Source of the DNA: Actinomycetaceae bacterium
GTDB taxonomy: Bacteria > Actinomycetota > Actinomycetes > Actinomycetales > Actinomycetaceae
Assembly (NCBI GenBank): GCA_030524055.1
Contig: JAUNHH010000002.1
Span: 125,186 to 189,185, forward strand
Reading direction: 5' to 3'
Length of the DNA stretch: 64,000 bases
Shown here: one piece after another, positions 1 through 9,285 of the stretch
How the letters are laid out: the number at the start of each line of letters is the position of its first letter
Position numbering within the stretch: the stretch's first letter is position 1
Position numbers and translations under genes: made by a program
The notes under the pieces: generated by a model
Told to the model about the DNA's origin: nothing
Database searches by the model: none
Seen by the model: only the letters and a program-made list of their open reading frames with translations

Positions 1-69
1 GAAGACGCCACCCAGGAAAAACTCATGGAACTAATGACTATTGAACCGCAGAAGGAGCCTGTACAGTGA
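1..69 (+). CDS. Sugar ABC transporter ATP-binding protein, C-terminal end only
   Basis: An open frame enters from the left edge and ends at TGA 67-69, giving 22 residues that end KEPVQ. Its stop overlaps the GTG start of the following permease (GTGA), the usual arrangement of a XylG/MmsA-type sugar ABC ATPase followed by its permease. No catalytic motif is inside the window, so the assignment rests on context: the next gene is a monosaccharide permease of the XylH/MmsB class, whose ATPase is normally encoded immediately upstream. Confidence 0.55.
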   Translation, partial: EDATQEKLMELMTIEPQKEPVQ

Positions 70-1241
70 GCGACACTAAAGGCCTATTTGAGGTCCTCAA
101 AGGAAATATTCGCCAAAGCGGTATTTTCGTTGCCTTCGTAGCAATTGTGGGCCTCTTTTCGGTGCTGAGCCCGACATTCCTCAGCCCATCGAATATCAAC
201 AATATCGTCCAGCAGTACTCCTACGTCTTTATTCTGACCATCGGCATGCTTTTCGTCATTGTCCTGGGTCAGATTGACCTTTCTGTTGGCTCTGTCGTTG
301 CTGTAACTGGCGCCATTGCTGGCCTCCTCATTATTAAAAATGGCGTGCCCTGGCATATTGGTATTCTCGCTGCCATTGGCGTAGGTATTCTGATTGGTGC
401 GTGGCAAGGATTCTGGGTTGCTTATGTTGGTATTCCCGGATTTATTGTCACCCTTGCGGGTATGCTTTTATTCCGTGGACTGACCTTTGTTGTGACAGGA
501 AATGTCTCCCTCTCGCCATTCCCGAATGAATATAAAGCTATCGGCCAGGGGCATTTAAATGGCCTCCTCGGTGGGCAAGGATATGACGTCTTTACGCTTC
601 TGATCTTTGGCCTTGCTGTGGTCGGTTTTGCCGTTCAACAATGGCGTTCACGTATGGCCCGCCTGTCCTATAACCAGCCCGTTGAAGCACTGTGGCTTTT
701 CGCGATCAAGATCTTGGCTATTGGCGTTGTCATTATGGCCTTCGCCTACCAGCTGGCCCACGAACGGGGTTTGCCAATTGTGCTGATTCTGCTGGCATTA
801 CTCGTTCTGGTGTACGGCACATTGTCGAATTCAACGGTATTCGGACGCAATGTCTACGCCATTGGTGGCAATAAGGCAGCCGCAGCACTATCCGGTATTA
901 ACGTCAAGGCCGTGACATTCTGGACCTACGTCAATATTGGCTTGCTATCCGGTATTGCGGGTGTCGTCTACTCCTCGCGAATGAGTGCGGCCCAGCCAGG
1001 TGCAGGAAATATGTTCGAACTTGACGCTATTGCTGCCTGCTTTATTGGCGGCGCCTCCACCACTGGCGGTGTTGGCCGTATTTCTGGCGCCCTGATTGGT
1101 GGTCTGATTATGGCTGTCCTCTCTAACGGCATGCAGCTTCTAGGAGCGGACACCGCTACTCAGCAGATGGTGAAGGGTATGGTCCTGCTCTTGGCCGTCG
1201 CCTTCGACGTGTGGAATAAACGTCGCGCAGGCGGACAGTGA
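66..1241 (+). CDS. Monosaccharide ABC transporter permease (XylH/MmsB class)
   Basis: A 391-aa integral membrane protein with about ten hydrophobic segments, of the ribose/xylose permease family (BPD_transp_2). Family signatures are visible: GQIDLSVGSVVAVTGA near residue 67, and near the C-terminus AAQPGAGNMFELDAIAACF followed by IGGASTTGGVG. Its length and extra central segments fit XylH/MmsB, which are longer than the ~330-aa RbsC type. It would pair with the ATPase that ends at base 69, translationally coupled through GTGA. araD and araA follow, so L-arabinose or another pentose is a reasonable substrate, but the sequence alone cannot decide this. The start is GTG at 66. Confidence 0.85.
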   Translation: MSDTKGLFEVLKGNIRQSGIFVAFVAIVGLFSVLSPTFLSPSNINNIVQQYSYVFILTIGMLFVIVLGQIDLSVGSVVAVTGAIAGLLIIKNGVPWHIGILAAIGVGILIGAWQGFWVAYVGIPGFIVTLAGMLLFRGLTFVVTGNVSLSPFPNEYKAIGQGHLNGLLGGQGYDVFTLLIFGLAVVGFAVQQWRSRMARLSYNQPVEALWLFAIKILAIGVVIMAFAYQLAHERGLPIVLILLALLVLVYGTLSNSTVFGRNVYAIGGNKAAAALSGINVKAVTFWTYVNIGLLSGIAGVVYSSRMSAAQPGAGNMFELDAIAACFIGGASTTGGVGRISGALIGGLIMAVLSNGMQLLGADTATQQMVKGMVLLLAVAFDVWNKRRAGGQ

Positions 1242-1272
1242 GGTCCGCGATCAACACACTGAGATGACATGA

Positions 1273-1314
1273 ACGAGGGCGGGGTTGCGCTAGTGAGAAC
1301 GAGCCCCGCCCTCG
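1273..1314 (+). terminator. Hairpin built from a facing pair of the CGAGGGCGG word
   Basis: ACGAGGGCGGGG at 1273-1284 faces its complement at 1303-1314, giving an 11-bp GC-rich stem with an ~18-nt loop, 31 bases after the permease stop. There is no T-tract. It probably ends the transporter transcript and is one of six facing pairs of the word in this window. Confidence 0.6.
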
Positions 1315-1431
1315 CACATGTGTGAAATTCTGGTAGCGCACTACTGCTGCGCGCGCTAGGCTCGAAATACTGGCATTGCCGCCAAAAAGGCCGATCAAAG
1401 CACCACGACGGTGCAGAAAGAGGGGATCAAC

Positions 1432-2148
1432 GTGGACCACACCAATCCATCAACATGGGATAAAGACTTTGCCGAGCGTGTCGCCCAGACTCGCCAAATC
1501 GTTGCTGACCTACACGCTGAACTGCCCCGCTGGGAACTCATTGTGTGGACAGCAGGAAATGTCTCCCAACGCGTCAAAGGCCCCGCTGAAGACGGATCAC
1601 AGGACCTTCTCGTTATTAAGCCTTCCGGTGTGTCCTATGACGATCTCACCGCAGAAACAATGGTGGTCTGCGATTTAGAAGCCAACCTTATTCAAGGTGA
1701 CGGTTCGCCCTCGTCAGATACTGCGGCCCATGCTTACGTCTACGCCCATATGCCCCATGTTGGTGGGGTGGTCCATACCCACTCCACGTATGCCACCGCT
1801 TGGGCTGCACGCGGAGAAGAAATCCCCTGCGTCCTGACCATGATGGGCGATGAATTTGGTGGACCGGTGCCAGTGGGGCCTTTTGCTCTTATTGGCGATG
1901 ATTCTATTGGCCGCGGAATTGTGGAGACATTATCGGTTTCTCGTAGCCCTGCGGTTCTCATGCAAAATCACGGGCCTTTTACTATTGGTAAAGATGCACG
2001 CGCCGCAGTAAAAGCCGCTGCAATGGTGGAAGAAGTTGCCCGCACTGTGCATATTGCTCGTCAACTTGGTGAGCCTATTGCTATTCCGCAAGACAAAATT
2101 GATTCCCTTTATGCCCGATACCAAAACGTCTATGGGCAGCACTCCTGA
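1432..2148 (+). CDS. araD: L-ribulose-5-phosphate 4-epimerase
   Basis: Class II aldolase/epimerase, 238 aa, converting L-ribulose 5-phosphate to D-xylulose 5-phosphate in the cytoplasm. The zinc-binding H-x-H is seen as VVHTHSTYA (His115 and His117), preceded by SSDTAAHAYVYAHMP, a typical AraD stretch. An in-frame GTG at 1411 could also start the frame, but the AAAGAGGGG ribosome site at about 1417-1425 is correctly spaced for GTG 1432. araA follows after 18 bases, so the pair is an operon for steps 1 and 3 of L-arabinose catabolism. The kinase gene araB is not in the window. Confidence 0.92.
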   Translation: MDHTNPSTWDKDFAERVAQTRQIVADLHAELPRWELIVWTAGNVSQRVKGPAEDGSQDLLVIKPSGVSYDDLTAETMVVCDLEANLIQGDGSPSSDTAAHAYVYAHMPHVGGVVHTHSTYATAWAARGEEIPCVLTMMGDEFGGPVPVGPFALIGDDSIGRGIVETLSVSRSPAVLMQNHGPFTIGKDARAAVKAAAMVEEVARTVHIARQLGEPIAIPQDKIDSLYARYQNVYGQHS

Positions 2149-2166
2149 AGAAAGAAGAAATACCCC

Positions 2167-3675
2167 ATGTCTAGTTTTTATGACGGCCGCGAAGTATGGT
2201 TCTTTACTGGCAGCCAGGATCTCTACGGGGAAGAGACCCTTCAAATGGTGGCTGACCAGTCGCAAGAAGTAGTCCGCCTTCTCAATGAATCCGGCGTTCT
2301 TCCCGCACCTGTTGTGTGGAAACCTGTTCTGAAAGATTCCGACGCTATTCGCCGTGCAATGCTGGACGCATCAGCGAATGACCAGGTTCTTGGCGTCATT
2401 TCTTGGATGCACACTTTTTCGCCAGCAAAAATGTGGATTCGCGGCCTGGAAGTCCTTTCTAAGCCTCTTGCGCATTTAGCGACTCAAGCGAATGTCGAAA
2501 TCCCCTGGGATACCATCGACATGGACTTTATGAATCTCAACCAGGCCGCCCACGGAGACCGCGAATATGCCTATATTCTGACCCGCCTGGGCGTTGCCCG
2601 GACCACTATTGTTGGCCACGCATCTAACCCTGATGTGACTGCTCGTTTGGGGTCTTGGATTCGTGCAGCCGCCGGTTGGGCTGCTGCTCATGAAATGCGG
2701 GTTGTTCGTTTTGGCGACAATATGCGCAATGTGGCGGTCACTGAAGGCGATAAAACTGAGGCTGAACGCAAATTGGGTGTCAGCGTCAATACCTGGGGCG
2801 TGAATGACCTTATTGAGGTCGTTGACGCTGTCGATGAGGCAGAAATTGATCGCCTTGTCGCTGAATATGAAGCGAATTATGACGTCGCCGAAGAATTGCG
2901 CACAGGCGGGCAGCGCCACGATTCTTTGCGTTATGCCGCCCGTCAGGAAGCTGGTATTCGCCAATTCCTTACCGAACGCGGAGCAACAGCATTCACCACG
3001 AACTTTGAGGACTTAGGAACGCTGCGACAGCTTCCCGGTCTTGCCGTGCAGCGCCTCATGGCTGAAGGCTACGGTTTTGGCGCCGAAGGAGACTGGAAAA
3101 CAGCTGTCCTTGTGCGCATTGCTAAAGTCATGGGTGAAGGCCTTGACGGTGGCGCCTCCCTCATGGAGGACTACACCTACAACCTGGTGCCTGGGCAGGA
3201 GTTGATTCTGGGCGCACATATGTTGGAGGTGTGTCCGTCATTGACGGATTCCCGCCCTCGTATTGAAATCCATCCGCTGGGTATTGGCGGAAAAGAAGAT
3301 CCTGTCCGGATGGTTTTCGATGCCACGGCCCGCCCCGGGTTAGTGGTGGCTCTGTCCGATATGCGTGACCGTTTCCGCCTCACCGCCAATGTGGTTGAGG
3401 TTGTCGATCCGCCTCACCCCATGCCAAAGCTGCCTGTAGCTCGGGCAATGTGGCGGCCGCAGCCCGATATGTACACCTCGATTGAAGCCTGGTTGACCGC
3501 TGGGGGCGCTCATCACACGGCAATGACCACGCAAGTGGGGCCTGAGGTGTGGGAGATTTTTGCCCAGATTGCTGGCATGGAGTTGCTGGTGATTGACAAG
3601 CACACCTCGGGGGCAGATTTCCGTTCGCGCGTGCGCTGGAATCAGTCCTATCACCGTCTGGCTGAAGGGCTGTAA
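2167..3675 (+). CDS. araA: L-arabinose isomerase
   Basis: A 502-aa cytoplasmic enzyme converting L-arabinose to L-ribulose with Mn2+. The residues matching the E. coli active site are present: Glu307 in AEGDWKT, Glu334 in MEDYTYN, His351 in LGAHMLE and His450 in GAHHTAM. Length matches the family (about 500). It is co-directional with araD 18 bases upstream. The upstream stretch AGAAAGAAGAAA is only a weak Shine-Dalgarno. Together with the flanking sugar importers it defines a pentose-use locus. Confidence 0.97.
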   Translation: MSSFYDGREVWFFTGSQDLYGEETLQMVADQSQEVVRLLNESGVLPAPVVWKPVLKDSDAIRRAMLDASANDQVLGVISWMHTFSPAKMWIRGLEVLSKPLAHLATQANVEIPWDTIDMDFMNLNQAAHGDREYAYILTRLGVARTTIVGHASNPDVTARLGSWIRAAAGWAAAHEMRVVRFGDNMRNVAVTEGDKTEAERKLGVSVNTWGVNDLIEVVDAVDEAEIDRLVAEYEANYDVAEELRTGGQRHDSLRYAARQEAGIRQFLTERGATAFTTNFEDLGTLRQLPGLAVQRLMAEGYGFGAEGDWKTAVLVRIAKVMGEGLDGGASLMEDYTYNLVPGQELILGAHMLEVCPSLTDSRPRIEIHPLGIGGKEDPVRMVFDATARPGLVVALSDMRDRFRLTANVVEVVDPPHPMPKLPVARAMWRPQPDMYTSIEAWLTAGGAHHTAMTTQVGPEVWEIFAQIAGMELLVIDKHTSGADFRSRVRWNQSYHRLAEGL

Positions 3676-4000
3676 ATCACGATTCTTCCGGTGGCGGGTG
3701 TCCGCGTTGACTGACGATGACCGTAAGGTCTGGTCTCAGCAACGAGGGCGCCCGCCCCTTTTTATTAATGCAGCTGAGGCTCGGATAAGGGGTGGTGAGG
3801 GAGGGAGCGATGCGGTCATGGGCCATGGGAGGGGCGGAAAATTAGCGAAAGATACACGCACCCTTTAGATCACAAAATGGTCACGATGCCACCAAACTCC
3901 TGTGCGAGAGTGTGCTAAGTCATAGAGTCTGTGTGTGGTGGGGCACAGTCGCCCCAAACCAGCAGTGAATCTGTGACCCCGACCCTTCAAGGAGGAAGAC
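3676..4000 (+). other. Intergenic region between araA and the YtfQ-type importer
   Basis: No gene is supported here. It holds a degenerate copy of the window-wide word (ACGAGGGCG at 3742-3750) followed by GCCCC and five Ts (about 3754-3763). This could be a weak terminator for araDA, but its stem is only about 4 bp. TAGAGT at 3923-3928 could be a -10 box for the importer, without a clear -35. A strong Shine-Dalgarno, AAGGAGG, lies at 3989-3995. Confidence 0.4.
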
Positions 4001-4987
4001 ATGTCTGTGGGTACGAAATGGCGACGTCGCTTCGCCCTATGCGCCAGTGCATTTATCGCGCTGTCATTGGCTGCCTGTGGGGCAGGTAGCGGACAATCTG
4101 GTGCCGCTGGCGGGGGAGGTAGTGGCGGAAATATTAAGGTTGGCTTCTCTCAACTTGGTGCTGAGTCAGGATGGCGCACTGCCTCCACTGAATCCATTAA
4201 AGGAGCGCTAACGAAAGAAAATGGCTTTGACCTGACCTTTGTGGATGCCCAGCAAAAACAGGAAAATCAGATTAAGGCCCTCCGTGATTTTGTGGCTCAG
4301 GACGTGGATGTCATTGCCTTCTCACCCGTGATTGAAACGGGATGGGATGAAGTGCTCCAGGAGATTAAAGACGCTGGTATCCCTGTAGTTTTAGTGGACC
4401 GCAGCATTAAAACCAGTGTTGAAGACCCCTATGTCACCCATATTGGTTCCGATATGGCAGATGAAGGGCGTCGCGCCGGCGAATGGGTGAAAGAAAATGT
4501 CCCCGATGCAAAAATCTTTGAATTGCAGGGGACGATGGGGTCTGGTCCGCAAATTGACCGGGAGGCGGCCTTCGATAAGGTTGTAGGCGCCGACAAGATT
4601 CTCGGCAAGGCCTCAGGGAATTTCACTCGTGCCGAAGGAAAAACAGCAATGGAAGCTGCCCTTCAGGCCTATCCCACGATGAATCTTGTTTTCGCGCACA
4701 ATGACGATATGGGCCTTGGTGCGATCGAAGCTATTGAGGCAGCAGGGAAAAAGCCTGGTGTCGATATCAAGATTGTCACCATCGACGGTGTGAAAGATGG
4801 TCTCCAGGCCCTCGTAGATAAGAAATTCAACTACATCGTCGAATGCAATCCGATTTTCGGTGACCAACTGGCTGACTTGCTGAAGAAGGTTGCTGCGGGA
4901 GAAGAAGTGCCGAAGCAGACCATTGTCGAAGATAAAGCCTTCGATCAGAGCATTACCCAAGCAGAAGTGGATGCTCGGCCGTACTAA
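4001..4987 (+). CDS. ytfQ: Sugar ABC transporter substrate-binding lipoprotein, YtfQ-like
   Basis: A 328-aa periplasmic-binding-protein-fold lipoprotein. It has a basic N-terminus, a hydrophobic stretch and the lipobox LAAC with Cys26 as the lipid anchor, then a Gly/Ser-rich linker. The mature part is very like E. coli YtfQ: SQLGAESGWRTASTESIK, DAQQKQENQIKALRDFVAQ and PVVLVDRSI. YtfQ binds galactofuranose. The related FruE of Bifidobacterium longum serves a fructose importer, so the substrate here is open; arabinofuranose is an attractive guess beside araDA. It is the first gene of an operon with ytfR, ytfT and yjfF and has a strong AAGGAGG ribosome site. Confidence 0.9.
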   Translation: MSVGTKWRRRFALCASAFIALSLAACGAGSGQSGAAGGGGSGGNIKVGFSQLGAESGWRTASTESIKGALTKENGFDLTFVDAQQKQENQIKALRDFVAQDVDVIAFSPVIETGWDEVLQEIKDAGIPVVLVDRSIKTSVEDPYVTHIGSDMADEGRRAGEWVKENVPDAKIFELQGTMGSGPQIDREAAFDKVVGADKILGKASGNFTRAEGKTAMEAALQAYPTMNLVFAHNDDMGLGAIEAIEAAGKKPGVDIKIVTIDGVKDGLQALVDKKFNYIVECNPIFGDQLADLLKKVAAGEEVPKQTIVEDKAFDQSITQAEVDARPY

Positions 4988-5008
4988 TCACTTCTGATGC
5001 GAGGTGAA

Positions 5009-5044
5009 ATGGGGCAGGTGCGCGGCTGCGGCCACCTGCCCCAT
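5009..5044 (+). promoter_or_regulatory. Intercistronic 12-bp hairpin between ytfQ and ytfR
   Basis: ATGGGGCAGGTG (5009-5020) is perfectly complementary to CACCTGCCCCAT (5033-5044) across a 12-nt loop. The hairpin sits after the ytfQ stop and just before the ytfR ribosome site (AGGAGG 5045-5050). There is no T-run, so it more likely protects the upstream binding-protein mRNA, or attenuates read-through, than terminates fully. This would give excess binding protein over transporter. Confidence 0.7.
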
Positions 5045-5056
5045 AGGAGGAAAACA

Positions 5057-6628
5057 ATGGGGGAGAGACCCGATAGCCGCATTGTTGTTGATATGCGCGA
5101 CATTAGTGTCGTCTTTCCAGGAGTGCGGGCTTTAGATCATGTCGATGTCCAATTACGTAGCGGCGAAGTCCACGCCTTAATGGGGGAAAACGGCGCCGGA
5201 AAATCGACCCTTATTAAAGCGCTGACAGGTGTGAATGCCCTGGCAACTGGAGAGATTACTCTTGACGGCCAGCCTTTTGCGGCAAGTGGACCCGGCCATG
5301 CCCAGGCCGCAGGTATATCTACGGTGTATCAAGAGGTCAATCTGTGCCCGAATATGACAGTGGCAGAAAATGTCATGCTCGGCCACGAAGTGCGGCGCGG
5401 GCCCTTTATCAATTGGAAAGCAACGCGAGAACGTGCCCGTGAAGCACTGCGGCAAATGGACATCGATATTGATCCGCGTTCACAACTATCCTCACATACC
5501 ATTGCGATCCAGCAATTGTGTTCGATTGCCCGTGCACTTGTCACTGATGCGAAAGTTCTTATTCTCGATGAGCCAACCTCCTCATTAGACCGCGATGAAG
5601 TCAAACGTCTTTTTAGTGTCGTGCGCTCATTGCGGGATTCCGGCGTCGCCATCCTTTTCGTCTCGCACTTTCTCGACCAGGTCTACGAGATTTCCGACCG
5701 AATGACAGTGCTGCGTAATGGACGCCGAATAGGGGAGTATCTGACTGCTGATCTGGCCAGAAGCGACCTTATTTCAGCAATGGTGGGACACGCTGTCGAA
5801 TCGCTGGCCGATATTGAATCGAAAGCCCAGGCAATTGCAGAAGAAGAGGACAGCGCCACTGTAGTGCTGCACGCTAATCAAGTCGGACGAGGACGGAGCG
5901 TGGCTCCATTTGACCTCACTATTCGAGAAGGGGAGATTATTGGCTTCGCGGGCCTCTTAGGTTCTGGACGCAGCGAGGCGGCACGCCTCATTGCTGGTGC
6001 GGATCGCAATGACAGTGGCCACATCCAGATTGGTGACAAGGCCGTGGTCTTAAAAACTCCAGCTGCGGCTCTTGCCCACGGAATTGCCTATTCCACGGAA
6101 GACCGCAAAAAAGAAGGCATTATTGGTGACCTCACGATCCGAGAAAATATCGCCCTTGCCCTGCAAAGTTATCGGGGAGTATTCCACCCAATTCCTCGCC
6201 ACGAACTGGATGGAATCGTCAATGAACTGATGGACGCACTTAATATTCACCCGCGTAACCCCTCGGCACTGATTAAGAATCTCTCCGGCGGGAACCAACA
6301 GAAAGTGCTTCTGGCCCGATGGCTAGCCATGAATCCACGCCTACTAATTTTGGATGAACCCACCCGCGGTATTGATGTGGGGGCAAAAGCGGAAATCCAG
6401 AAATTGGTTACTCAATTAGCCAGCGACAAAATGTCGGTGATCTTTATTTCCTCAGAATTAGACGAGGTCCTGCGCCTATCGCAAACCCTATGCATTATGC
6501 GCGACAGGGAAATGATTGCCACCTGGACAAATAGTCCAGATATTACCCAGGGCAGTGTCCTTGCCGCTATTGCGCAAGCACACAATGAGGACACAGTGCA
6601 GAGCGCTGCGGAGAGGAGTCAAGGGTGA
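5057..6628 (+). CDS. ytfR: Sugar ABC transporter ATP-binding protein, YtfR-like (duplicated ABC)
   Basis: A 523-aa cytoplasmic ATPase with two ABC domains. The N-terminal Walker A is GENGAGKST (residues 43-51), followed by LILDEPTSSLD. The C-terminal half has the signature LSGGNQQKV near residue 409 and LILDEPTRGID. As usual in this family, the second Walker A is degenerate (LLGSGRSEA). An upstream in-frame ATG at 4997 lies before the hairpin and is unlikely: AGGAGG at 5045-5050 places the start at ATG 5057. The gene overlaps the next one by GTGA. It powers the YtfT/YjfF channel. Confidence 0.92.
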   Translation: MGERPDSRIVVDMRDISVVFPGVRALDHVDVQLRSGEVHALMGENGAGKSTLIKALTGVNALATGEITLDGQPFAASGPGHAQAAGISTVYQEVNLCPNMTVAENVMLGHEVRRGPFINWKATRERAREALRQMDIDIDPRSQLSSHTIAIQQLCSIARALVTDAKVLILDEPTSSLDRDEVKRLFSVVRSLRDSGVAILFVSHFLDQVYEISDRMTVLRNGRRIGEYLTADLARSDLISAMVGHAVESLADIESKAQAIAEEEDSATVVLHANQVGRGRSVAPFDLTIREGEIIGFAGLLGSGRSEAARLIAGADRNDSGHIQIGDKAVVLKTPAAALAHGIAYSTEDRKKEGIIGDLTIRENIALALQSYRGVFHPIPRHELDGIVNELMDALNIHPRNPSALIKNLSGGNQQKVLLARWLAMNPRLLILDEPTRGIDVGAKAEIQKLVTQLASDKMSVIFISSELDEVLRLSQTLCIMRDREMIATWTNSPDITQGSVLAAIAQAHNEDTVQSAAERSQG

Positions 6629-7692
6629 ACCCTCCAGAAAAAAATGGCCAGACCATCGGCCATATCCTTCGCCAAGCGAGCAACCATAGCGCATTTTGGC
6701 CAGCAATTGCCTTGCTCATTGTCTTGCTCGCCTGTGGAATAAAAAGTCCGGGTTTTCTCTCCATCACTATTTCCGATGGGCATCTTTTCGGGCAATTAGT
6801 TGATGTCGCACGAAATGCTGCCACTCCTTTATTACTTGCCTTGGGAATGTGTCTAGTCATTGCGACCGGCGGTATTGACCTATCTGTCGGCGCTGTAATG
6901 GCGATTTCTCTCGCTGTCTCATTGACGTGGATTGACAACTCCGGAAATGGGACAGACCCCGGTGTGGTCGCAGGCGCGTTGGTGTTGGGGCTTCTGGTTG
7001 CGCTCCTCATTGGCGCCTTTAACGCAGGTATGGTCACCATATTGAATATCCAGCCCTTTATTGCCACCATGATTCTTATGGTGGCTGGGCGAGGAATTGC
7101 CATGCTGCTCACCCAAGGGCAAATCACTACAGTGAATTCCCCACCCTTTAAAGCGATTGGCGCAGGTCATTTCCTGGGAATACCCATGCCCATTGTTATT
7201 GCATTGTTGGCCTTGGGAATATTGGCTCTATTGGTCCGAGGAACTGCTTTTGGCCTGATGTTGGAATCTGTTGGCGTAAACCGTGAAGTCGCGCGCCTCG
7301 CGGGCGTTCCCGCTGCCGCAACGACCTGGGTGGTTTACGTCCTATGTGCCTTCCTTGCTGGCTTGGCAGGAATTGTCTATGGCGCGCCCACGATGGCAGC
7401 AGATGCGAACAATATTGGTCTGATGAAAGAAATGGACGCCATTATGGTGGTGGTTCTTGGAGGAACTCGACTTGATGGTGGTCGCTTTTCCCTGGGGGGA
7501 ACTGTCGTGGGTGCCCTCATTTTGTCGGCATTAGAACGAGCCGTGGTTATTTTCGAGTTACCGTCACAAGTTACGCCGCTCTTTAAAGCGATTGTCCTCA
7601 TTATCGTCTGTATTGCGGCCTCGCCCAGATTACGGCTCCGCCCTCGTCGATTGGCTTCCCTGAGCCCTACTCATCCTGCGGAGGTGGCATAA
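6625..7692 (+). CDS. ytfT: Sugar ABC transporter permease, YtfT-like
   Basis: A 355-aa membrane protein of the RbsC/YtfT family, with family motifs IATGGIDLSVGAVMAIS and KEMDAIMVVVLGGTRLDGG. It has about nine to ten hydrophobic segments. It begins at GTG overlapping the ytfR stop and ends overlapping the ATG of the next permease, so all four importer genes are translationally coupled. It forms one half of the membrane channel, with YjfF as the other half. Confidence 0.88.
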   Translation: MNPPEKNGQTIGHILRQASNHSAFWPAIALLIVLLACGIKSPGFLSITISDGHLFGQLVDVARNAATPLLLALGMCLVIATGGIDLSVGAVMAISLAVSLTWIDNSGNGTDPGVVAGALVLGLLVALLIGAFNAGMVTILNIQPFIATMILMVAGRGIAMLLTQGQITTVNSPPFKAIGAGHFLGIPMPIVIALLALGILALLVRGTAFGLMLESVGVNREVARLAGVPAAATTWVVYVLCAFLAGLAGIVYGAPTMAADANNIGLMKEMDAIMVVVLGGTRLDGGRFSLGGTVVGALILSALERAVVIFELPSQVTPLFKAIVLIIVCIAASPRLRLRPRRLASLSPTHPAEVA

Positions 7693-8699
7693 TGCCGAAA
7701 CTACTGCCCACACATAGGCGGATTGATTCACGTTTTCTGCCCGCTATAGGCTCTGTGGTTACCCTTATTGTCATTTTGGGTGTGGGGGAAATGCGCTACG
7801 GGATCGGCAATGGCGCGCGCCCCTTTATCTCCATGAAGCTCTTCTCTAACCTGCTCATCGACAACTCCTATTTGCTCGTTCTCGCTGTGGGAATGACCTT
7901 TGTCATCCTCACTGGGGGAATTGACCTTTCAGTGGGTGCCGTCGTGGCTTTGGTTGGCTTAATTACAGCAAAAGCATTTATGGCAGGTCTTCCGCTGCCA
8001 CTGGTTTTGCTTTTAGGAGTTCTCGTTGGGACTGCCTGCGGAACGGCGATTGGCATTCTCGTCCAGGTCTTCGATATTCAGCCTTTTATTGCCTCACTCG
8101 CGGTGATGTTCCTTGCCCGTGGGTTGGCCAATGTTGTTTCTGTGGAATCGCTGCCTATTAAGAATGACGACTTTGCTGCATTAGCTGCCTGGTCACTGAA
8201 GTTTGATGAAGGTAAAGCGCTGTGGCGGGTGAATGCCTCAATGATTGTGGCTGCCCTTATTGTGCTCATCGGATTTATTGTGTTGCATTACACCCGTTTT
8301 GGGCGCAGCGTCTACGGTTTAGGTGCGGGAGACCGGGGCCAAGCTGTCCAATTAATGGGACTCAATGACGCGGGCACACGATTTGGCGTCTATGTCATTT
8401 CCGGTACCTGTGCAGGTGTAGCGGGAATACTCTTTGCTCTGTATACCAAGAGCGGATTTAATCTCACCGGGGTGGGAATGGAACTTGATGCCATTGCCGC
8501 CGTTGTTATTGGCGGAACTCTTTTAGCAGGTGGATATGGATTTGTTCTTGGCTCTGGTGTGGGCGTCGTGATTTATGGCCTTATTCAGGTCTTGATTGCT
8601 CGGGAAGGGTTAGATTCCTGGTGGACGAAGGTCTTTATTGGAGTGGTCCTATTGGCATTCGTCTTCCTGCAGCGAGTAATTGTGCGTCGCCGCGAATAG
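7692..8699 (+). CDS. yjfF: Sugar ABC transporter permease, YjfF-like
   Basis: A 335-aa membrane protein of the same permease family, with ILTGGIDLSVGAVVALVG and GMELDAIAAVVIGGTLLAGG. The start codon shares a base with the ytfT stop (TAATG). As in E. coli ytfQRT-yjfF and Bifidobacterium fruEKFG it is the last gene of the importer operon. No clear terminator follows; HU lies about 200 bases downstream. Confidence 0.88.
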   Translation: MPKLLPTHRRIDSRFLPAIGSVVTLIVILGVGEMRYGIGNGARPFISMKLFSNLLIDNSYLLVLAVGMTFVILTGGIDLSVGAVVALVGLITAKAFMAGLPLPLVLLLGVLVGTACGTAIGILVQVFDIQPFIASLAVMFLARGLANVVSVESLPIKNDDFAALAAWSLKFDEGKALWRVNASMIVAALIVLIGFIVLHYTRFGRSVYGLGAGDRGQAVQLMGLNDAGTRFGVYVISGTCAGVAGILFALYTKSGFNLTGVGMELDAIAAVVIGGTLLAGGYGFVLGSGVGVVIYGLIQVLIAREGLDSWWTKVFIGVVLLAFVFLQRVIVRRRE

Positions 8700-8896
8700 T
8701 TATCCGAAAAAATAGCCTTTCTCAGCGCTTTACGAACTAAAAAGAACAGAAAGCAACGGTGCGATTTCCTGTCTGAAAACCTGGACGAAACGCCGAAAAT
8801 TCCGCATGGAACCTGACAAGTGGCGCCCTCTTCCGTACTGTGTCCTTAGTGGCCATTACCTTGGTCCGATAAAACAAACAGGAATGAGGTTCCTCT

Positions 8897-9178
8897 ATGT
8901 CCGTCAACCGCACCGAGCTTATCGCCCAGATTGCAGAGCGCGCAGGCCTCACCAAGACCCAGGCAGACGCCGCCCTTGGTGCCTTCCAGGAAGTCCTGAT
9001 TGAGTCCCTCCAGAAGGGTGAAGCTGTTAAGGTCACTGGCCTTCTGTCCGTCGAGCGCGTTGAGCGTGCCGCCCGCACCGGTCGCAACCCCCGCACCGGC
9101 GAGGAAATCAAGATCCCCGCGGGCTATGGCGTCAAGCTCTCTGCTGGCTCGACCCTGAAGAAGGCTGTGTCTGCCTGA
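8897..9178 (+). CDS. hup: HU-family DNA-binding protein
   Basis: A 93-aa histone-like nucleoid protein. It begins SVNRTELIAQIAERAG and contains the DNA-binding beta-arm segment ARTGRNPRTGEEIKIPAG. It has no Lys/Ala-rich C-terminal tail, so it is the short bacterial HU type and not the mycobacterial HupB type. It binds and bends DNA, probably as a dimer. The upstream Shine-Dalgarno is only fair (GGAATGAGG). It is monocistronic and followed by a strong hairpin. Confidence 0.96.
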   Translation: MSVNRTELIAQIAERAGLTKTQADAALGAFQEVLIESLQKGEAVKVTGLLSVERVERAARTGRNPRTGEEIKIPAGYGVKLSAGSTLKKAVSA

Positions 9179-9195
9179 TTCGTCTTTAACGTCGT

Positions 9196-9224
9196 AGGGC
9201 GTCCGCCATTACGGTGGACGCCCT
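9196..9224 (+). terminator. Terminator hairpin after HU
   Basis: AGGGCGTCCGCC (9196-9207) pairs with GGTGGACGCCCT (9213-9224), with one G-U pair and a 5-nt loop, starting 17 bases after the HU stop. No T-run follows. The downstream arm ends CGCCCTCGT, resembling a degenerate copy of the window-wide word. Confidence 0.7.
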
Positions 9225-9285
9225 CGTCGTATCTTGAGGGACTAGCGCGCACCCTCGCAGATAGGTTCTCTGTGCTTTCTCATGC

